A stretch of DNA of 64,000 bases from Hygrophila difformis (Eukaryota; Streptophyta; Magnoliopsida; Lamiales; Acanthaceae), in assembly GCA_030278955.1 (NCBI GenBank), contig JAOANR010000004.1, positions 59,317,664 to 59,381,663 on the forward strand. Direction: 5' to 3'. Position numbers and translations under genes: made by a program. Below are positions 49,540 to 64,000 of the stretch, in pieces (within the stretch, counting starts at the first letter, position 1; each line of letters begins with the position of its first letter). The notes beneath the pieces are model-generated. The model worked only from the letters and a program-made list of their open reading frames with translations. It was not told the DNA's origin and ran no database searches.

Positions 49540-49665
49540 GTCCACCGGAATATTGTATTATTACTAGAATATTGTATCGGATAATTTGTCCACCAGAATA
49601 TTGCATTGAATTTGTATTATTACTAGAATATTGTATCGGTTAATTTGTCCACCAGAAATACTAAT
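49540..49665. repeat. Tandem duplication of about 60 bp
   Basis: ACTAGAATATTGTATCGG followed by (A/T)TAATTTGTCCACCAGAA occurs twice, near 49563 and 49622, together with the preceding TTGTATTATT. It sits between two MITEs. Confidence 0.8.
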
Positions 49666-49806
49666 ATCCAATTTAAAATTACAGCAATATTTTTGCACAA
49701 ATACATGGTAAAGGTTTCCTATGACGTAGTAATAATTTTTTCCATTACAATTTTATTTTATCATGGAAATTAGTTCTAAAAAAGGAAATGAAAATTTATT
49801 AAATAA

Positions 49807-50125
49807 TACTCCATCTGTCTTATTCCAAATATCCTACTTACTATTTTTTATTATCCTATTACAAATGTCTTCTTTCTATAAATAAAAATAATTTTCCCTC
49901 CAACAATTATGTGGACCCCACTAAATACTCACAAACCAATTCTACCTTAATTTTTGTACCTAACAGCAGCAAGACACTTGGAGTGGGACTATTACAAATG
50001 TCTTATTTCTATAAATAGAAATAATTTTTCCCTCCAACAACTATGTGAACCCCACTATATACTCACAAACCACTCTATCTTAATTTTCGTACCCAACAGT
50101 AGCAAGACACGGGACTGAAGGAGTA
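49807..50125. mobile_element. Stowaway-like MITE with an internal direct duplication
   Basis: Ends TACTCCATCTGTCTTATTCC and GACTGAAGGAGTA are weakly inverted. Inside, a block of about 120 bp (starting ATTACAAATGTCTT and ending AGCAAGACAC) occurs twice, at about 49859-49976 and 49989-50110. Both copies hold CTCCAACAA and GAACCCCACT-type words. Confidence 0.75.
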
Positions 50126-50299
50126 ATAATAATAATAACAATATTTTCGAATTTATTTAAAAATCCTATAGGTGATGGTGATGCATTTATTGTCTGGCAA
50201 AAGGGCATCCCGCCCATCGATCGGAGTCTCTTAGATCTGCCATTCTTCACAATTTACTATTCAGATCGTCTCGTCTGCTCTATATACGCGTAAGTTTTT

Positions 50300-50336
50300 A
50301 CCTTTTCCTTTCCCTTTCCCTTTCCCTTTCCCTTCT
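50300..50336. repeat. (CCCTTT)n hexamer repeat near the ARF1 5' end
   Basis: Five to six copies of TTTCCC occur in the presumed ARF1 5' UTR or first intron. This is a pyrimidine-rich tract of the kind common in leaders of plant housekeeping genes; it is not the plant telomere heptamer. Confidence 0.8.
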
Positions 50337-51131
50337 ACGCAATTCTTTTGTTTTCCCGGCATAGAATTCGAGATCCAGATTCTGGAATTTGGGTAAAAAT
50401 CTCTTTTTCTCGATTCGGTTTTTCTTGTATGTTTATGCTTCGGGAATTGATCCAATTTGGATTGAATCGTATGTTTTAGCATTGAATCGGCGTTCTCTTT
50501 ATTTGATTATGCGTCTCGAAGATATGATTACTCTTTACTACAGGATTTTAATTCTTTAGGTGTTGTGTACTCTGTAATTACATTGGGATTATTTTCTATT
50601 TTTTATTTTTTGCGAACTGCATCATTTGTGGTATAATTTCTTTATATTTGTTACTCATTTTCATTTTGTCATAATTAGCGTCTTTCATTTCACCTCTGGA
50701 TTGAAATGAATGTTCATCGATAGGGTTAATTAACTGAAGATGGGTGCTTTTGGTCGTAATCTTGTGCTCACGATTACTTGATTTTGAAAATAAGTAATAT
50801 ATGCAACTTCCTACTATTTCATGTGTTTTATTGCCTCAGTAAGTCAATGTGTAACTTGATATGATTCTATTTTCTTTTAGTTTTTCAATATTATGTTCAA
50901 TCATAATTGTTTGATGCTGTTGTAGAATGTATTACCGGCTCTATCTGTATTGTCACAGTCTCACAGATTCTTTCTAGTGTTTTGTTGTGGAATGCGGATT
51001 AACAGAGAGTTTATTGATTTACTAAATTTTTAGTTAGGTTTAATGTCTTCACTAGTTTCCCAATACACAAACAAAACACCAGAATAGGGATATATACATT
51101 CTCAAGGGATCATTTCATCATAGCTATGTAG

Positions 51132-53510
<2,379 letters not shown>

Positions 53511-55332
53511 GAAGAAAAATACGTGGAGGAATTTTGGTATCATCATCATCAACAACCATCCATCCATTTAGCCATCCTAATTCCTGGACCGAAGACGTTT
53601 GGACAATAGGTGAAAGATGCCCCCCTCTTCCAATTAGTTTGGTTACTATGAATAACTTCTTATTGTTAGGTATATTGAGGTGTACTTGCATTGCTCCTAT
53701 AACTTTTGCTGTGGACTTTTGAGGACCTGGGCTTCTTACTTTCTTGAATATTAATTCATCCTTCTTTTCTGGATGAATTATGAATAGATAAATAAATAAA
53801 TAAACACAATTTACGAATTAATATAGGGTATTTCTTTTATTTCTTGTTGGGGGTTTTACTTAGATTTTTAGGTTTATTGGTTTGGTTTAATGACTGTGTT
53901 GAAATTTGTATCCAAAACGGCGAAGGGATTGGGGAAGTGTTTTATAATTTTATGAGGAACTCATATATCGTAAGGAACATTTCAGTTTGTGTTTGGTTAA
54001 TTGAAATTTGGTCCTCATGTCTTGTTTTGATGGGTTCTGTGGGGAATGCTTAAGCTGCCAATTTTTCCTGAATCTCGTGAAAGTACGTGATTCAACAATA
54101 TAATAGTAATAAACTTCAATAATTCAAATAAAAAAAAAAAATTGAAAGGAAAAATAAAATAAAATCATTTTGCAGTATATCGTGATTCAACCATAAACAA
54201 TTGTGTAGAGTTCGCTGGTTGTCATCTGAAAGATAAAAATGCAGTGGGAATAAAAGGTTGTGCTAATATTTCAACCTAAAAACAGAATAATTGCATAGGC
54301 ATTCTCCAAACAAACCCTCGTATACATTGAAACAGAAGCTACAACAATTAACAGATTAAGTAGTTGACAATTAGCAAATATCCACTTTGACATTAACATT
54401 TTCACCCTAAAAGTGTTATAGAAGTAATTAATTTTTCAATATTATTTATTATTTAAATTTTTACTCAATTTTAGTACTACCTCTATTCTTTTTTAAATGC
54501 CACGGACCCATATTTCACGCAATCCAATAGACGTTTTTAATCATCAATAACTCAAATTGCATACAAGTAAAAATTATGAAATTTTGACATTCTTAATCTA
54601 TGCGATTAGACGAATCTAACAAGATAAGATCCCACTTGACTATATTTTATCTTATTTAATTGTATTAAAAATTCGAATCAAAGTTACTCAATAAACAGTG
54701 ACAAAACCTCCAATGTATCAGTTATAAAAGAAGTGAAGAAGTATTATAGAACACTTAAGCTCGCAACCCTAGATAGAAACGATGGGATGGAGAATACAAG
54801 ATGACAGATGAAATTGAAACCTAAAGCCCAACCGCCAATTCCAAATGCCGAGTTGCTTGAATTATGTATGCCACAATCCTCAAGGTATGAAATGCTAAAA
54901 TCCATCAATCCACCAGATCACCAGACTCTAGAATCTAGATTGAGCATGACGATGTTGGAATCCATTGGCTTGGCTGGAGAAAGTGTCGAAACACCAATAG
55001 GTTTGCAAAGCCAAATAAAGATGGAATAAATAGGCAATGAGTTCGTTGACACACAAACTGTCGAGTGTCGAGTTTCCTTGCACATAAATAATACTAATAC
55101 AGTAAAAGTCACAAAGAGTAAGAGTATGCCTTACAGAAACAGGACAACTGGACAAACACCACAATGGTTATCAACTGGGGCAATCAGTAGAGTGTACAGC
55201 ACTTCACTATATCTGCTTTTACAAAACATGGCGGCAATAATGAAAGGAGGTGAGGGCCAGATATGGGAGAATGACGGGGATGGATTGTCATTTAGAACAA
55301 ACATACAAATGGCTTGACACTGTGTTGACAAA
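53511..55332. other. Region between convergent ARF1 and GSK3 genes
   Basis: The left part is the ARF1 3' UTR. A Stowaway-like MITE lies at 54475-54743. From about 54750 to 55332 the sequence is probably GSK3 3' flank or UTR. No coding exon was found. Confidence 0.55.
54475..54743. mobile_element. Stowaway-like MITE, diverged
   Basis: The left end is TACTACCTCTATTCTTTTTT and the right end TTATAAAAGAAGTGAAGAAGTA. The interior has GCGATTAGACGAATCTAACAAG-type sequence shared with the other copies here (longest exact shared part GATTAGACGAATCTAACA). Confidence 0.7.
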
Positions 55333-58838
<3,506 letters not shown>

Positions 58839-61800
58839 GTTGAAGATAACTATTTGATTTTATTCCCTCAGAAAGTCATTCACCTACATAAAAAGAAGTA
58901 AAACATGAAATCATCATGTTACTCTTATAAAAAACGCCGAAATTAGCCATTCAAAAATCAAATAGAGTACTTATTTCCGGACAAATATAACTGCAATGTC
59001 AAGACACGCTCTTATTAATTACAAAAATCTCAAGCAGGTCAACCAAATCCATGTAGAGGTGCTGTAAAAATTGGCATGACATCAATAAGAGCATCAATAA
59101 TAGCATCACGGTCAAATGTCAACCACCACCTACAATGGCTAATTATTGAAAAGTAAACGGATGGACTTGCAAACGCCTACGCAGTAGCACCATGAATTTT
59201 TTACTATATATAGGAAAATGTTTAGCAAACTTCTAGGCTATTAATGTACAGCACGCTCAGATGTATACGTAGTGTGCAGAAGGTCACGTCACAGATGGAG
59301 AAATTTGTATCATTGACCAGTAAAGGAAAGTGAAACGGCAATAATCTATTCCCAATACATAGAATAATTTTCAATTTTCCATATGTCAATAAATTGGATA
59401 TAAATGCCATTTCTGGTAGAATATTTTAAAGATCTGACGAATACGATTCTCACAAGATGATCTCACAAACCAATAGAAGTGCAACAAAAGATATGGCTAG
59501 AAGTCACAATAATCTATATCAAAAGGTATAAAAAAAAACAGCCAAAAAAAATGCATCACTCTTGAAAATTAATGAAAATGAAGCAAAAGATCAGCATTAA
59601 AATTGCACAGCTTTAAATAAGCCAGATTAAATGGCATCTTAAACATGATCGATGGAATATCAATCAGGAGAGTCATTATTACTTACACCTGGTCATTTGG
59701 TCAGTCCAGAACTTTAATAAATATTGTGCCTTGTGGGCAGTGGCTGCTAAACATAAATTTTAGTTTATCATATTATGCCTTGTGAGCTGTTGCGGAAACC
59801 CATAACACGTATATTGAGGTAGGTTTTCGTAAACCCATTTAAGCAATCTCTCAAGTTCTTAGAAAACTTTTATCGTGATTTTATGATGCATAATCTATTT
59901 ATGTATTGCATATTTGATCCTGAATGAAATTAATAGCACATTCAAACATTTATTCTATGATAATACTTCATTTTTGTGTCTCCAAAACAACATTGCTTCA
60001 AGATGACTACTGTAGCGACTGAAAGTATGTGACATAAGCGACACAGAATCCAAAGAGATTCAGTTAGCCTTTTAGATTTCAAAGCTGTAGATTCAGTGCC
60101 ATATAAAGTTGGCTCCCCTTGGTGAATATGGTCTGTACTGAAAACAAGATACCACCATATGAATCATAAGAAGATCCAAATTGATCATTCATGTAAAGCC
60201 CTTCAACGCCGCCCAGTTATCCTCTCTTACATTTCTTTCACCTCATCAATCCTTGAGCTGCTAAAAGTAGACATATTCTAATCTACACGCAAATTTTTAG
60301 TCCTAGGGACTGTGCAAGCCCCAAAGTAAACAAAAATATCATGCATACAAAGCATTCTCCAGGCCTAACTTCAGATTAATTAAATGTATTCTCCCCAACA
60401 CATCAAACATAAAGAACTCCAGTGCTCCGGTAACTCTTGAGTACATTTTATGTCCACCTTTCTATTACATCTTTCGACATAGAAGATAAAACCCCTCAAA
60501 CCACGCAACCGAACAAAGTCTATCCTTCAGAAGACTGTTTGCACGTAAAGTATATCATTTCATGAACAAAAGACACTCCATTTCAAGAGGCATTGTCTCA
60601 AACAAAATGATAATATATCTATTAAACTCGATAGAACAAACTAAAACACTCCAGAAACCCCGAAAATTGAGCCCCAAAATTTGCAATAATCCCAATCACA
60701 ATAACTAACAAAGCAGAAAGAAAATAAGCCCATAACTAAAAGAAGCACCCCTTACAATTTCACCGAACAAAGAAAGAAAAGCTATTCCCGGATCCAGGCA
60801 GAGGACCCCCACCCCGATCCACCCACAATGCAAAAAACAAAAATCCCAGATTTAAAGAAAACAAAAAAAAAAACCAAAATGTCCCAGCAAGAGCCACGAA
60901 ATTCGGCCGTCCCACACACGCAAGAAAAAGCGCAAATTAAGATGTGAAATGGAGAAGGCAGGAAATTAAAGAAAAAACCGTACCGATGATAATCAGGATG
61001 TAGAAAAATATCTAGGAGGAAGCAGCGATGATCATCGGTGGAGACTGGCTTGGGGCCTGGAGGCAGAATTTCGAGGCCTGAGCTAGAGGACACCACCACC
61101 CAGGGAAAGAAGAGAAAGGGACATCTAATAGAGAGAGAGAGAGAGAGAGAGAGAGAATTGTGGTCTGCTTTTGATCTTCGTACATTTGTTTCTTTTTTAC
61201 ACTTCCATTCATATTCTACTAGTAATTAATTAATTCACATTCCTATTGTACTATAGTTTTATCCTAGTTTTATAGTAATCCCTCCATTTTAATATATTAC
61301 ATGGCCGGTTTTCACTATTCCATTTATTCTACTAGTGCTATATATCTTCGATATTTGTTTTTTATTTTTAGTCTTTTTCATTGTGGAAGACTCTATATTT
61401 TGTTAGATTAGTAAATGTATGGCATTATTATTTATGTAAGTGCGTAGTATATTCCTTCCTATTTACAGTACATATTAAGAAAATTATTCATAACATAATA
61501 ATTCTTTTATTTTTCCAATTTTCTTTTGTAAATTATAATATTCACTTCATCGAACGCGAAAGAGAAAAGATAAAATATATTGGAATACTTCATGTAGTAT
61601 TTTCTCAATTAGGGTGTAGTAATTATAAATGGTTTCATAATAACTACAAAAAAAAAAAAGGATCCAAATAAGACCGGCAACGAAAAGTGAAAATGTAATT
61701 CGAGTATTTGGCACTTTTAAATAATTAGTCAAATCATTTTTCCTATGTGGGGATGCAATAATTAGAAAATGTGATTGTGAAATCTCAATATACACTTTCT

Positions 61801-62840
61801 TTTGAAACATACTTCTAGTTTTTACTTTTATTTCTAGTTACCTTTTTCTACTCAAATATGCATATAACATTCTACCTCTGTCTATTAATACCGACTCAAA
61901 ACTTTTAAACACGTCGTAAAAATTTTATAACATATATATTTTAAAAGTATGCGAAAAGACTGATTTAATAAAATTTCATTTAACTATATTTCCGTATAAC
62001 TGTAAAAATAAATTAGGTAAAACAAGCATTATGAATAATGTAAAAAATCAAAATGAGACACAAATAGCAGGACGCATGAGTCCATTTGTTGATGAAGTTG
62101 AGTGAAGTTCGAAAAAAAAATTTATCCGTATCAAGTTTACATGAGATTAAAATTAATTTTACATAAATTAGACAACTTTTACCTAATAAAATTTCAAAAC
62201 ATATTTATATAAGTACAAGTAATAAAATGTCATGATTGATTCATAAAATATAATATGTATATATATATATATATATTGATTAGAAGATTTAATACCGCAA
62301 ATAATATAGAAACCCTTTGATAAGATAATCTGATCAACTCCATTGCCTTTGTACACTGTTTTTCAACACAACTAATGACGTCTTGCATATGCATGTCTAT
62401 AACTACACACATTAAACTCCAACACCACCACTCATAATATACTAACCACTAAATTCATAGAAAAAGAGGCATGTCTTTTTATGGATAAAATACACATGAT
62501 TATGACAACTGTGGACAAAAATCAGCTGCCGATAAAAGCATTAAGGCACCCAGTTTGGTAATATTATCATATATGCCATCTAACACCAGGGAGGAAGCAA
62601 AGCCCACAGACGATCTTAATGGGAATGATCAACACTCCGTGTCAATGTCTTCAAAATGCTGAAAATTTTCCATTGTGGAAAAGATTAATATGTGAAACCT
62701 ATAAACTTTCTACAACAGCAGCAAGAAACTTATCAGGACATTACAAAACAACAATCACAAAATTTTCTACTTATGTCCTAATGGTAAAAATGAATCTCTT
62801 TGTGGAATAATAAGCAAATGGGGTGAAAATTACCGGATGC
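58839..62840. other. GSK3 5' UTR intron, promoter and flank
   Basis: From 58839 to about 60980 is probably a 2-kb intron within the GSK3 5' UTR. The putative leader near 60980-61130 has a (GA)n/(TC)n tract (61129-61157). Beyond it lies AT-rich sequence with weak MITE-like ends near 61280 and 61878 and a (TA)n at 62258-62278. No coding exon was found. Confidence 0.5.
61129..61157. repeat. (GA)n microsatellite in the presumed GSK3 leader or promoter
   Basis: About 14 GA units on the plus strand, read as (TC)n on the GSK3 coding strand. Such pyrimidine tracts are common near plant transcription starts. Confidence 0.85.
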
Positions 62841-63802
62841 TCAGCCCCCACTTTGAGTTGAGAATTGGGGTAATCGGCCAAGTGGGATCATTAGATTCTT
62901 CAGTATCTCAAATTCTTCCATGCTGATCTGTGCTCCCTCGAGCACCTAGTGATATGTAAGCAGGTGGTCATTTAAAATTAAGGATAATATTGACATGATG
63001 ATTCGGCAAGGAAGTCCAGAAAATAATGTGAAATAATAGATTAATGTGGTCATGTTGACAATGGAGACCGCTAACTATGGAAATAACTTTGCAGCATTCA
63101 GGAAAGAGAATTATACTCGTACACTATAAATAGTAATCATCAAATGAGAAATATCTCAATTTGTTACTGAATCAACCTTTTGATCAAAGAAACATTTTTC
63201 CCCATATATATGTAATTCGATCATTCAAGTGACTTCACTGTAATAAAAAAAACTCATCTCATCTCTTGATGTGGGCTCAGAATGTAGCACGTATAGCTTA
63301 ACTGTCATATCTCAACCATCCAATAAAAAAAATCCACATTTTTTGCACAAACAGTCTTAACACTAAACTATTTTTGATGTTGATAATGTGTACACAACAA
63401 AACCTGTTGTTGCGGTAGCATTGTGAAACAATGTTATTTTCCAAAGGGCATGTTCACTTTGAGATATGGAATTGACTAATTTAATCCCATCCAATGGGAT
63501 TGGGATTAAATTAATCCCACCTAGTTTAATTATTATCCATGTGATACTTTTTGCAGTAATATAAAGTCACGCAGTTCATGCATTCAACAAGTATGTTTAT
63601 ATACACTAAAGATTATCAAGGCTTCAAAATTATAGTGATTCACCTTGGGAAGCAGAATCCTTGTGCCCGTCAAGTAAGTGGCAAGTGCAGGGATTCTACT
63701 GACAGAAAGAGAATCCAAAAACAATAGGGCTATAACTTGCCATTGTTTCATCCGGAATGCAGGAAGTGGATCAATGAAAGACATTGTATCAATTAAGTGT
63801 GC
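62841..63802 (-). CDS. C-terminal two exons of an unrecognised protein (partial)
   Basis: Exons on the minus strand at 63802-63644 (53 codons) and 62945-62841 (34 codons plus TGA), both in phase 0 with good borders (TTTTGCAG acceptor, AAG/gtgaat donor, CACTAG acceptor). The encoded end starts AHLIDTMSFIDPLPAFRMKQ, continues WQVIALLFLDSLSVSRIPAL, and closes MEEFEILKNLMIPLGRLPQF before STQSGG. Even Leu/Ile spacing suggests an all-helical fold; there is no signal or obvious TM pattern. I do not recognise the family. The codon pattern and clean splicing make it very likely real. The gene continues beyond the right edge; the 63803-64000 sequence looks like intron. Confidence 0.65.
63449..63545. 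mobile_element. Partial copy of the GGGCATGTTCACTT element
   Basis: It begins GGGCATGTTCACTTTGAGAT and contains GGGATTGGGATTAAATTAAT, resembling the intronic element at 2597-2770. No right end is evident. It lies in the intron between the two exons at 62945 and 63644. Confidence 0.5.
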
Positions 63803-64000
63803 CTGCAAAAGAGAGAAGAATATGACAAAGATGACCGACATTCTGAAAACACACTTAACAAAGTCTCTCCAGGTAATCCTGATTGATTGCATATTAATTT
63901 GGCAGTTTGCTGAATATGTGAACCACTGAATTCTGACTTTTGCAATATACTAATATTACAATTATGAAGCACAAAAAAGAAAAGGAAAAAAATTGTTTTT

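Noticed and set aside
50300..50336. Interstitial telomere repeat
   Set aside because: The unit is the hexamer CCCTTT, not the plant telomere heptamer CCCTAAA.

Overview
The window is nuclear DNA of a flowering plant, probably a eudicot. Genes are split by short AT-rich introns with GT/AG borders. Plant-specific families are present (PLS-DYW PPR, DUF538, GH100 neutral invertase, malectin/LRR receptor kinase, AIF-type bHLH, ARID-HMG). Gene-poor stretches are very AT-rich and full of small transposons: Stowaway-like MITEs, hAT-like MITEs, short SINEs and a Helitron-type end. I cannot name the species. All exon models were spliced by eye from reading frame, splice borders and remembered family structure, without transcripts.

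Layout. 1.1-4.6 kb (-): secreted or membrane-anchored heme-binding-domain protein, 8 exons. 5.9-8.6 kb (+): ARID-HMG DNA-binding protein with an 18-residue repeat tail, divergent from the first gene across about 1.25 kb. 9.8-11.8 kb (+): intronless PPR-DYW RNA-editing factor. 14.4-14.9 kb (+): AIF/IBH1-like atypical bHLH. 18.7-20.7 kb (+): short LRR (RNI-like) gene whose 5' end is uncertain. 20.7-29.7 kb: gene-free, AT-rich, repeat-laden. 29.8-34.8 kb (+): malectin-like/LRR receptor kinase, 12 exons, with an altered kinase APE region. 34.8-39.6 kb: gene-free, with hAT-like and Stowaway-like insertions. 39.6-40.3 kb (+): DUF538 protein. 41.0-43.5 kb (-): organelle-type alkaline/neutral invertase. 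44.6-48.8 kb (-): AP-3 mu subunit. 51.2-53.5 kb (+): ARF1-type GTPase with a two-codon last exon. 55.3-58.8 kb (-): GSK3/shaggy-like kinase. 62.8-63.8 kb (-): last two exons of an unrecognised gene that runs off the right edge.

The genes are ordinary independent plant loci, not a cluster. AP-3 mu and ARF1 both act in vesicle traffic, but nothing suggests co-regulation. I found no undescribed multi-gene system. The most distinctive signals are a 51-bp near-perfect GC-rich hairpin in AT-rich DNA (26845-26895), SINE insertions with intact target-site duplications, a conserved exon followed by GA instead of GT, a kinase that lost its APE glutamate, and a splice donor merged with a microsatellite.
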